NCBI GenBank assembly: GCA_049999765.1 | Contig: JBNGIQ010003966.1 | Coordinates: forward strand, 1 to 23,774 | Source: Phaeoceros laevis | Lineage: Eukaryota; Anthocerotophyta; Anthocerotopsida; Notothyladales | Length of the DNA: 23,774 nucleotides | Reading direction: 5' to 3' | Part shown: positions 7,363-14,623 of the stretch, piece after piece | Layout of the letters: the number at the start of each line of letters is the position of its first letter | Position numbering within the stretch: position 1 is the stretch's first letter | Position numbers and translations under genes: made by a program | The notes under the pieces: model-generated | Database searches by the model: none | What the model was told of the DNA's origin: nothing | The model's input: the letters and a program-made list of their open reading frames with translations, nothing else

Positions 7363-10335
7363 TCATCGTCTGTTCTTCGACTTTTGCTCTTCGCGCCGCC
7401 GCCAGTCTTCACGCTGCTCCTCGCCATGCCTGATGCACTCCGGATCGGAGCTGCTTGACCATCGCAGGCTGTTTCCTGAATCTCTCAAGCCAAGTCCAGG
7501 TGCATGTTCATAATGCTTCACGCGTCCGAGGGCCTTAGTCAGGATATCCGCTGTCATCCTTTCAGTTGGGCAGTAGACGACTTGGAGAATTCCTGCTGCA
7601 GCCATCTCTCGGACGAATCTGTGCTGGATTTCAATATGCTTGGTACGGGCGTGAAACCTGGGATTCATGGTGAGTGCTATCGCACTCTGATTATCACAAT
7701 ACAAGGTGATTGGAAGCTGCTGTTTGAAGCCTAGCTCGCGCAAGGCTCCCACCATCCACACGATCTCCTTCGCAGCTTTTGTAAGGCTTTTAAATTCAGC
7801 CTCTGTGCTTGACAGAGCTATGGTGGTTTGTTTCTTACTGCTCCACCCTACAGCTGCGCCTGCCAGGAGTGTTACATAACCAGAGACACTGCGACGGTCA
7901 TCCGGGTCTCCGGCCCAGTCGGCATCGCAGTATGCCACAAGGGTAAGTGGCTTCTTTGCCTTGGAGCTGTACAATAATCCCCACTCTGATGTGCCCTGCA
8001 GGTATCTGTACTGTCGAGTCGTCAACTCACTGTGTGTGGTATTCGGATTCGACACAAATCTAGACGTTAGCCCTGAGGTGAGGCTAATGTCTGGTCTGGA
8101 TCCGATCATGAGATGCATTATGCTCCCGTTCCTTGAAGGGTAATCCACCACAACTGCCTGCTCCTCCTCAGGTAGGTCTCCATCCTGAGCCCTATACTTG
8201 ATGTTTTGTTCAGCAGGTGTTGACACCGATTTGCAGTTTTGCATGCTGTACCTCTCAAGGATTTCCCTGGTGTACTTCGCCTGATGCAAGAAAATTGTGC
8301 CTGCCTTTCTGTTTCTGACTAGGTGCATTCCAAGGCAGTAATGCAAGGCTCCGGCGTCAGTCATTTTGAATTCAGCACTCAGCTGCTCCTTCAGAGTTCT
8401 TATCTCACTCCAAGAGTTGCTCATGACGATCAGGTCGTCCACATACACAACTAGTGCTATGAATTTCTTGCCTTGTCTCTTGACATACACATTACTGTCC
8501 GCATGTAAACTTGTAAAGCCTAGTTCCTTCAGAAATGCATCTATTCTTGCATACCAAGCACGAGGGCTTTGCTTCAGCCCGTAGATTGTCTTCTTAAGCT
8601 TGCAGACAGGTCTGGGAATCCTTGTAGGGACAGAGACACCTTCAGGTATGTCCATGAATATTTCTTCATCAAGGTTGCCGTAGAGGAATGCAGTTTTGAC
8701 ATCTAACTGCTCTAATTCCAAGTCTTCTACAGCTGCTAGGGCAACGAAAAGCCTTAAGGTTGTCCATTTGACAACCGGACTAAATGTACCCTCGTAGTCG
8801 ATTCCCGGAATTTGGGAATAGCCCTTCGCTACCACTCTGCCTTTGTATCTCTCTACACTACCATCAGCTTTCAGCTTTATTTTAAAGACCCATTTGCATC
8901 CAACTGATTTGCGGCCTGCTGGCAGACTTGCTAATGTCCATGTATTGTTCTCATGCATGGATGCAAGTTCTGAGTCGATTGCAACCTTCCACAAATCAGC
9001 ATCAGGGCAGGACATAGCCTCCGCATAGGACTGAGGCTCATATAGCTGTGCATTTGCAGCAAGACAATAAGTCAGATGTAACTTTGGATGTCTAAAGTCC
9101 TCTGGCTGGTAGTAGTCATGTCGCTTATGTGTTCTGGTTGATTGGCGAGGTGCCAGGTGTACGTGCTTGTCCCTTCTCCTCTGCTGTGGCCTGACTGGTG
9201 ATACATTTGGGGTTGACAGGGCATGATCCTGTGTAAACCCTAGATCAAAGGCGACATGCTCTAATGGAGGTGAGTCAAACAAACTCCTGTTGCTCACTGC
9301 TCTTCCTGGCGTCTTCAGTGGTGTCTGAACACGTGGCGTTGCATGTACTGGACCCTGACCAGGTACAGGTGCTGGTGGCAAGATTGGTGAAGCTCCAGTT
9401 GCTGCAGACTGTCCAGCTGGTGGGAGAGGCACCCTCACATCGCCTACCAGTACTGCGTCCATGCCACAGTCGGAATCGTCATCCGAGGAGTCTTTAAAAT
9501 GATTGCTTGAAGCTCCCACTTGCTCACTGAACTCGACGCCTTCCACAAACACTACATCTCGTGAGTGTATGACCTTCCTTGTTTGCTTGTCCAAGAGCTT
9601 GTAGCCCTTAATGCCATCTGTGAACCCAACGAATATACATGGCCTCGACTTGGGCTCAAATTTCTTACGGATGTCCTTGTGTATCTGGGCATATGCAGGT
9701 GATCCGAACACACGCACATGAGCTAAGGTTGGTCTCCTTCCCATCCATAGTTCATAGGGCGTGGTGCCCGGAATAGCTGCATGTGGAATCCGATTCTGAA
9801 TATAATTGGCATAGGCTACAGCTTCAGCCCAGAAAGACTTTGGTAATTTTGCATGCTGAAGCATGCTGGAAGCGGAGGTCTCCAGGCTCCAATTTTTTTT
9901 TTCTGCAATGCCATTCTGCTGTGGAGTGTGAGGGTTTGTTAATTGTCTCACGATGCCTTGGCCTTTGCAGAATGCCTGAAATTCACCCGATGTGTACTCC
10001 CCGCCATTATCCGATCTCAAGGCCTTCAGTTTGCGGCCTGTTTGTAGCTCAGCCCAGTGCAGAAACTCCAGGAAGCATTTGAATGTTTCTGACTTGTACA
10101 GGAGAAAATACACCACGCAAAAGCGTGTATAATCATCAATGAAGGTGATGCAGCACTCCTTTCCGCCTATGGACTTTAGAAGTGGCCCAAACAAGTCGGT
10201 ATGCACCAGGTCGAGGGTTGCTGATGCTCTCGTTAGGAAGTCAGTCGGAAAAGAGTGCTTCTTGTGCTTGCCGAGGATGCAAGCCTCACAAACCCCGAAG
10301 TCTTGGAAGGGGTCCGAGGTAATGCCTTCTACCAA
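7363..10335 (-). CDS. Inner element pol: integrase, reverse transcriptase and RNase H
   Basis: A single open frame of 990 codons follows an in-frame TAG (10345-10347); the first codon here is TTG, so translation would need readthrough or a fixed stop. The second half of the integrase zinc site is CEACILGKHKKHSF (residues 16-29). The catalytic triad fits D-D-35-E: D47 (LVHTDLFGPL), D109 (SDNGGEYTSG) and E145 (QQNGIAEKKN). RT shows KWVFKIKL, AFLYGNLDEEIFM, TIYGLKQSPRAWY and VVYVDDLIVMS (about residue 631). RNase H shows YCDADWAGD, ALSSTEAEF, YCDNQSAIAL and ARTKHIEIQHRFV. The C-terminus is basic and hydrophilic. This domain order is diagnostic of copia. Apart from the upstream stop it looks intact, which suits its near-identical LTRs. 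Confidence 0.95.
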   Translation of the reverse strand: MVEGITSDPFQDFGVCEACILGKHKKHSFPTDFLTRASATLDLVHTDLFGPLLKSIGGKECCITFIDDYTRFCVVYFLLYKSETFKCFLEFLHWAELQTGRKLKALRSDNGGEYTSGEFQAFCKGQGIVRQLTNPHTPQQNGIAEKKNWSLETSASSMLQHAKLPKSFWAEAVAYANYIQNRIPHAAIPGTTPYELWMGRRPTLAHVRVFGSPAYAQIHKDIRKKFEPKSRPCIFVGFTDGIKGYKLLDKQTRKVIHSRDVVFVEGVEFSEQVGASSNHFKDSSDDDSDCGMDAVLVGDVRVPLPPAGQSAATGASPILPPAPVPGQGPVHATPRVQTPLKTPGRAVSNRSLFDSPPLEHVAFDLGFTQDHALSTPNVSPVRPQQRRRDKHVHLAPRQSTRTHKRHDYYQPEDFRHPKLHLTYCLAANAQLYEPQSYAEAMSCPDADLWKVAIDSELASMHENNTWTLASLPAGRKSVGCKWVFKIKLKADGSVERYKGRVVAKGYSQIPGIDYEGTFSPVVKWTTLRLFVALAAVEDLELEQLDVKTAFLYGNLDEEIFMDIPEGVSVPTRIPRPVCKLKKTIYGLKQSPRAWYARIDAFLKELGFTSLHADSNVYVKRQGKKFIALVVYVDDLIVMSNSWSEIRTLKEQLSAEFKMTDAGALHYCLGMHLVRNRKAGTIFLHQAKYTREILERYSMQNCKSVSTPAEQNIKYRAQDGDLPEEEQAVVVDYPSRNGSIMHLMIGSRPDISLTSGLTSRFVSNPNTTHSELTTRQYRYLQGTSEWGLLYSSKAKKPLTLVAYCDADWAGDPDDRRSVSGYVTLLAGAAVGWSSKKQTTIALSSTEAEFKSLTKAAKEIVWMVGALRELGFKQQLPITLYCDNQSAIALTMNPRFHARTKHIEIQHRFVREMAAAGILQVVYCPTERMTADILTKALGRVKHYEHAPGLGLRDSGNSLRWSSSSDPECIRHGEEQREDWRRREEQKSKNRR

Positions 10336-10344
10336 CTGCTCCTT

Positions 10345-11211
10345 CTACATGTGTACAAGCTTCTTATAGTTGACATGGCCAAGGCGTAGGGGCCAAAGGT
10401 AGGCTGGTGAAGGCTGAGCATAAGATTTGCTAACAGCATTTGCCTTGGCTTCTTGCAGATCAAGGTGATACAGGTCGTCGTCCTCCAATCGTCCAGTAGC
10501 AAGCAAAGTGCCAGCTCCAGACTCCACAACGCACTTCCTTCCTCCAAAACATACAAAACAACCGGATTCATCAATTTTCCTTACAGAGACCAGATTTTTG
10601 GTCAGTCCAAGTACATATAGTACATCTGGAATTGCGAGATGTTGTGAGGGCTTGAGCTCTAATTGTATAGTACCCTGCCCTTCAATTTTGTGCCGGGTAT
10701 CATCTCCGAGGCACACAAACTCCACAGGGGAGCTCTCTCGCATGTCAACAAAATAGGAAGAATCAGGTGTCATATGTTGGGAAGCGCCACTGTCTATATA
10801 CCAGGTATTCTCCTTCTGGTTTGCGTAGCAAGTAACCACATTGCAGTGTCGGTCCTTAGAGAAATTGTTAGGACTTGTGGAGTCACTTGGGGCACAGCTT
10901 GTGAGGAAAGCTTTACTGTACTTGTTCATAGTAAAAGCTAAGTGGCCAGAATGGCTGGTGCCTTCTCCAGCAAGGCGTTTCCGGCATGTCTCCCATGTGT
11001 GATTGGTCATGCCACAGTGACCACATGAGGGCCGAGATTTGAAGTTGTTGAATTGTGGAGGTCTCGCACCTCCACGTCCACCACAGCCACCTCGACCTCC
11101 TCGCACAAAAGGACGGCCACGGCCCCTGCCTCTAAAAGGTTTGTTCATGTACAAAGCCTTATCTGAATTCACGCTTGCGTTTGCGAGATTCTTCTGTAAG
11201 CATTGCAGCAA
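10345..11211 (-). CDS. Inner element zinc knuckle, protease and integrase N-terminus
   Basis: The frame overlaps the Gag frame by 53 nt (11159-11211) and is one frame over. It has an RG-rich stretch (FRGRGRGRPFVRGGRGG), the RNA-binding knuckle CGHCGMTNHTWETC (C-x2-C-x4-H-x4-C), the aspartic protease motif TWYIDSGASQHM, then the integrase zinc-domain start LRLGHVNYKKLVHM before TAG at 10345-10347. The reading frame after the TAG is the same and completes the zinc domain. Since a plant copia polyprotein is normally one ORF, the frame change and the TAG are most simply recent mutations. Recoding is the alternative. Confidence 0.9.
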   Translation of the reverse strand: MLQCLQKNLANASVNSDKALYMNKPFRGRGRGRPFVRGGRGGCGGRGGARPPQFNNFKSRPSCGHCGMTNHTWETCRKRLAGEGTSHSGHLAFTMNKYSKAFLTSCAPSDSTSPNNFSKDRHCNVVTCYANQKENTWYIDSGASQHMTPDSSYFVDMRESSPVEFVCLGDDTRHKIEGQGTIQLELKPSQHLAIPDVLYVLGLTKNLVSVRKIDESGCFVCFGGRKCVVESGAGTLLATGRLEDDDLYHLDLQEAKANAVSKSYAQPSPAYLWPLRLGHVNYKKLVHM

Positions 11212-11785
11212 TTACTCTGTTGACTGTGAGGTTTCGTACCTCCTGCAGGCTCTGCACAACCCCAGTCCATGTTTCAGGCAGGGTGGCCAGGAGTATAATA
11301 GCCACAAGATCTTCATCGAGGGCAAACCCAGCAGAGATTAGTTTGCCCCTCCAGTTCCGAAATTCAAGAACGTGTTTGTCCACAGAGTCCGCCTCTGTCA
11401 TCTTCAGGCCAACGAATTGTCTCAACACGTAGGTTTGTAACATCAAATCCCTCGAGTCGTAAACTTCCTTCGTTTGTTGCCAATACTCAGCAGCCGTTGT
11501 GGCGCCTTGAAAAACGCCAATGTGTGAGCTTTTCACACTCAGCTGCAGCAATGTGCGTGCAGTCTGATCAGCCTCTTCCCAAATTACAAGATCGGCTGGG
11601 TCTACTGGTTTAGGAATGACAACTGGAGGTGATCCTAGACCTCCTACATAGACCCACAGGCGTCGGGACTTCAAGATTTCCACCATCATGTCTCTCCAGA
11701 TATGGTAGTTCGAGCCATCGAACTTGTCCTCCTTGGCGATTGTAAGGGCCAAGCTTTGAGGAGCTGCTGGTGCATGCCCAACCAT
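11159..11785 (-). CDS. Inner element Gag (capsid-like region)
   Basis: It starts at ATG 11785 (MVGHAPAAPQSLALTIAKED) and runs 208 codons to TAA. It contains the plant copia Gag signatures KFDGSNYHIWRDMMVEIL, WEEADQTARTLLQLSV, LRQFVGLKMTEADSVDKHV and LLATLPETWTGVVQSL (Retrotran_gag_2/UBN2-type). The zinc knuckle is not in this frame but in the overlapping next one. The start is supported by the third element's Gag, which begins MGTNPAAVPQTLALN in the corresponding place and then aligns closely. Confidence 0.93.
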   Translation of the reverse strand: MVGHAPAAPQSLALTIAKEDKFDGSNYHIWRDMMVEILKSRRLWVYVGGLGSPPVVIPKPVDPADLVIWEEADQTARTLLQLSVKSSHIGVFQGATTAAEYWQQTKEVYDSRDLMLQTYVLRQFVGLKMTEADSVDKHVLEFRNWRGKLISAGFALDEDLVAIILLATLPETWTGVVQSLQEVRNLTVNRVIAAMLTEESRKRKREFR

Positions 11786-11949
11786 CTTTGCAACAGATCC
11801 TTAAAGAATTAAGGGTTCATAAGTTGCCTTACAGGACAGGGTTCCGTCCTCGTCCTCAACTATACACAAGGTAAACATCAATCTCTCTTGCTTGGTCAAA
11901 TCCTTCTCAGTCTGCAGATATTGTACAAACCGAGAGGTGTACAGATGAA

Positions 11950-12330
11950 TTAACGTAGAGATGGCTGTTGATGCACTCGTTCTCTGCTGTAGAGCTCAGA
12001 GAGGTAACAATGTATTGTTGCATACAGATCAATTGTGGAGATGGGTAGCTGCACCGGAAATGAGAAATAGCGTGGGAGAATCATCTTCCTTCAGAGCAAG
12101 TCATCCACTTTGAAGTTGCTCCAATCGTACCCGTCCAGGGCTTCTATTCCTTGGACCACGTTATGCGCCATCAACCACAACATGATACTGATCCTTATCC
12201 ACACTTGCTCCCAACGAGTTGATGCAAGTGAGCGATTGTATTCCTCCTCTCTGGCTTCGATCCAATTTTGTAAGTCCTACTGCCTTCTCGCCCTCCTTGC
12301 TAGTCTCTCACGCTTCTTGGGGCCAGGCAT
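11950..12330 (-). CDS. Leader ORF upstream of Gag in the inner element, unknown protein, two internal stops
   Basis: From ATG 12330 one frame of 127 codons runs to TAA at 11950-11952, with internal TAG (codon 18, 12277-12279) and TGA (codon 80, 12091-12093). The N-terminus is very basic (MPGPKKRERLARRARRQ). A helical stretch follows (WIEAREEEYNRSLAS), then RWEQVWIRISIMLWLMAHNV, which is hydrophobic, then EALDGYDWSNF, and past the TGA IDLYATIHCYLSELYSRERV. The third element has a corresponding leader frame that differs mostly at synonymous positions (12124-12231 against 23093-23200). It is 165 nt upstream of the Gag ATG and in a different frame from Gag. I do not recognise the protein. The present copy cannot be made whole, so what is visible is a recently conserved coding sequence now decaying. 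Confidence 0.7.
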
Positions 12331-12535
12331 ATCGGATGCTGCTAATCCTCCTTGCTTGCATTCTTGTAGGCATAGAACCTGAAGGCATTTGCGCGCAAGA
12401 TGGCTGCAGCATCATTGATGCACCCGTCCAGAAAAAAAAAAAAACCAAGAATACGAGGGCTAGGGTTAGTGCGAAAAAGAAAGTGTCAGCAGATCGATGT
12501 GCCAGAGTAGCACACGGCCTGGATCAGAACTTTTG

Positions 12536-12547
12536 GCTCTGATACCA
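12536..12547 (-). other. Primer binding site of the inner element
   Basis: On the minus strand TGGTATCAGAGC begins directly after the 5' LTR end. It is complementary to the 3' end of plant initiator methionine tRNA, the usual copia primer. Confidence 0.95.
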
Positions 12548-12722
12548 TGATAAGTGCAATGCTAGGACCGAGAGAGAAAGCATCAGTTGCACGCAAGAGT
12601 ACTGTGTCTCTTCATATGACGCTTACACGTACATCTCCCGTGAAGGTGACATGACGGTTACAACGGTTAGGGGTTAGCTAACCTAGACCTGAACCTAACT
12701 AAGGGTAATTAATACCCTATCA
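12548..12722 (-). repeat. 5' LTR of the inner element
   Basis: 175 bp matching 7040-7214 with one difference. It is followed by the second TAGAA target copy at 12723-12727. Confidence 0.97.
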
Positions 12723-13337
12723 TAGAATGCTCGTGTTGCACATACCATAGAAGATCCACTCGTGACTCTATAAATTTGTGCCAAAGAGTCCCAACTCCTT
12801 TGTATTATCAGCATCCTGAGTGTGATGCATCATAGAGCCATCAAGGGTAGACTGAATGATGCCAAGAGCTCGTAAGTCTCGTTTGACCCATGCATCTATG
12901 GTTGCTTGAGCTGTTCCCTGAGCAGGCTTGGTCTCAGTTCCATCTACAACAGGCCAAAGATCGTGTTCCTGAAGGATGGTTTGCACCCTCAAAGCCCATA
13001 TGTCATATTGAGTGCCGCTAAACCTATCCTTCTCCTTGAAATCGATCTTTATATTGTTAACTGTTGTATTATGGGTGACTGGAGCAGCTACCATGTTGTG
13101 AATAGCTTGTGAAGCTAATGAGGCTCTTAAAGCATGTGCTAACAAGGTTGCCCTTGTGGCCTGTTGATCTTGAAGGTTTTGTGCCCGTGTACGTGGTCCA
13201 CGTCGTCTCGGCAGTGGATTACCAGAAATACCAAGGGGATCTTCAGCAAGGTGAGGACCAGCTCCTCTGCCAGCACCCCTTCCACGTCCAGTACCACGCC
13301 TACGTGCGTTATAGTTACCACGTCCTCGATGTGACAT
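12723..13337 (-). pseudogene. Outer element Gag, N-terminal half (interrupted)
   Basis: The frame from 13337 begins with a basic RG-rich stretch (MSHRGRGNYNARRRGTGRGR) and then shows the copia Gag core (DRFSGTQYDIWALRVQTIL, HDLWPVVDG, IDAWVKRDLRALGIIQ). The frame stops at 12768. The continuation that joins the Gag part left of the inner element (DSLAQIY just before the breakpoint) is in another frame, so a one-base indel lies near 12780-12785. The inner element then splits the gene at the TAGAA site. A TGA (13347-13349) also separates this frame from upstream codons in the same frame. Confidence 0.85.
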
Positions 13338-13353
13338 CCGAGGCCTTCAAAAC

Positions 13354-14007
13354 TCAGAACTGGTACGCAGTCCTCGTACTAGAGGCACATTGCCCATTGC
13401 CCGAGTTCTTGCTGAAACTACTTTGTGTGCAAGCGGATGCCCTGAATGCCCCTTGACGTCGTCTTGCAGTACGGCAGGACTTAGGAGTAGCAGGTCGTGT
13501 AAATGTTGCACAACAATCAACACGTTCAGCAAGAGATTCAAGCCGTCTACTGTTGGCAATGATTCTGTCGGTAAGATCACGCAATTGATCTCTTGTGCGA
13601 CTGCCTACAGATTTTATGAAGTTGTAGAGTTCAACTAGCAACTGATCACTAGGTGAAGGAAAAGAATCATAAGATGCAGCGCACTCAACACACAAAGACG
13701 ACCCCCTATCTGTGAGTCTCTTAGAAGGAGCGTTTGAAATGTGCTTGGCTCTTTCTAATTTTTCCCGGACTTCACTTCTTAAATGCATCAAAGGATCTTT
13801 ATGACCTAACTGCGTCTGTGTGCAAGATGAACTCGTGCAGGGAGCAGGCGCTGACTTTGGTGCATTAGTTAAGAAGTAATCTATCAACCTACGATGCTCA
13901 GCAGCACCCTCAGTGATTGCGCGGTTGAATGCGGCGACTTCTTCACTGGAATGCGCATGAACTTGAGCAGCAGGCAGGTGTGTACCACGATTCCTGTGCC
14001 TCGGCAT
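13354..14007 (-). pseudogene. Outer element pre-Gag extension, unknown function
   Basis: From ATG 14007 (MPRHRNRGTHLPAAQ), 183 bases after the primer site, the frame is open for 217 codons. It includes charged helical stretches (SSEEVAAFNRAITEGAAEHR; LRSEVREKLERAKHI) and LLVELYNFIKSVGSRTRDQL. It stops at 13354, one frame away from the Gag frame that starts at 13337. Plant copia Gag normally starts with the capsid-like domain, so this extension is unusual. It could be an extra ORF, or an N-terminal Gag domain detached by a frameshift. It has no visible similarity to the leader ORF of the other two elements beyond a basic MP start. Confidence 0.6.
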
Positions 14008-14189
14008 GTCGACTATTAGTAATAATGCCAGATTGCATCTGCCATGAATGTTTCTGCTACGACGCCTAGTCTGGCCAGTGCAATTCCTAGCGCTGCCATG
14101 AATGATCTGAATTTCACATGGGAAAAGGTTCTAATGCAGACCTTGGTTGTGCAGAACTCGCAGTGACCAGATGGCGCCTCAGAATTCAT

Positions 14190-14202
14190 GGCTCTGATAC
14201 CA
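14190..14202 (-). other. Primer binding site of the outer element
   Basis: On the minus strand TGGTATCAGAGCC directly follows the LTR end CGCA. It is the initiator-tRNA-type site. Confidence 0.93.
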
Positions 14203-14499
14203 TGCGAAAAGATTGTAGGATCATGTAGCAAAACTTGAAATATTAAAGAATAAGATACATTGGCCGTGTGGCCATCTGCCTTTAAGGCAGGTGTGTGAGC
14301 AAGTGTGACCGTTCACAGGGGTGTGAAGGCCAACCGCCGTGTATGAATCGTTAGGGTGCATATGAAACGCCCCAGCGTTTCATATCTACACTAATTATCT
14401 AATTAACTTATATTAAATAACCTATCTATTAAAACCTTGTCTACTACGAACCGACCTTGTCTACTACGAACCGTGCCCTAATGGACAGGGTTCTTCCTA
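14203..14499 (-). repeat. 5' LTR of the outer element
   Basis: 297 bp between the primer site and the terminus shared with the left remnant. On the minus strand it starts TAGGAAG, not the usual TG, and ends in CA. It contains a palindromic GAAACGCCCCAGCGTTTC near 14370 and a 20-bp tandem duplication. Confidence 0.8.
14434..14473. repeat. Tandem duplication, 2 x 20 bp, in the outer 5' LTR
   Basis: ACCTTGTCTACTACGAACCG is present twice in a row here but once in the 3' LTR remnant. It was therefore gained or lost after insertion. Confidence 0.95.
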
Positions 14500-14623
14500 G
14501 TCCATGCTTGGTCAGCACTGGACAAGCACGCTAAAAGACAGACCTGGACAGCCGTACATAGAGGCCTGTACAGCCATGGAGAGACCTCCATATGGACAAA
14601 GAGGTTCAGCCCATACAGCCTAA

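Larger units (their letters stand above)
7040..12722 (-). mobile_element. Inner Ty1/copia LTR retrotransposon, young, full-length, nested in the outer element
   Basis: The element is 5683 bp. It has 175-bp LTRs at both ends with TGATA/TATCA termini, a 5-bp target duplication, a primer binding site inside the right LTR and a polypurine tract inside the left LTR. The LTRs differ at one position (7099 versus 12607). Gene order on the minus strand is leader ORF, Gag, then protease-integrase-RT-RNase H. Coding breaks are few: a frame change between Gag and the knuckle/protease part, one TAG in the integrase zinc domain, and stops in the leader ORF. The insertion lies inside the outer gag, so it is the younger event. 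Confidence 0.97.
2438..14499 (-). mobile_element. Outer Ty1/copia LTR retrotransposon, old and degraded, split by the inner element
   Basis: On the minus strand the order is 5' LTR (14203-14499), primer site (14190-14202), pre-Gag extension and Gag (14007 to 12723), then after the nested insertion Gag C-terminus, zinc knuckle, protease, integrase, RT and RNase H down to 3083, a 570-bp 3' region, a polypurine tract (2500-2510) and a 3' LTR remnant (2438-2499). Integrase before RT makes it copia-type. The 3' LTR keeps only about 60 bp, so no target duplication can be checked. Several frameshifts and a stop show it can no longer make its proteins. It must predate the inner element that interrupts it. 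Confidence 0.88.

Noticed and set aside
10345-11785. Programmed recoding in the inner element as an established feature
   Set aside because: A single copy cannot separate recoding from mutation; no known slippery site was identified, so it is kept only as a finding.
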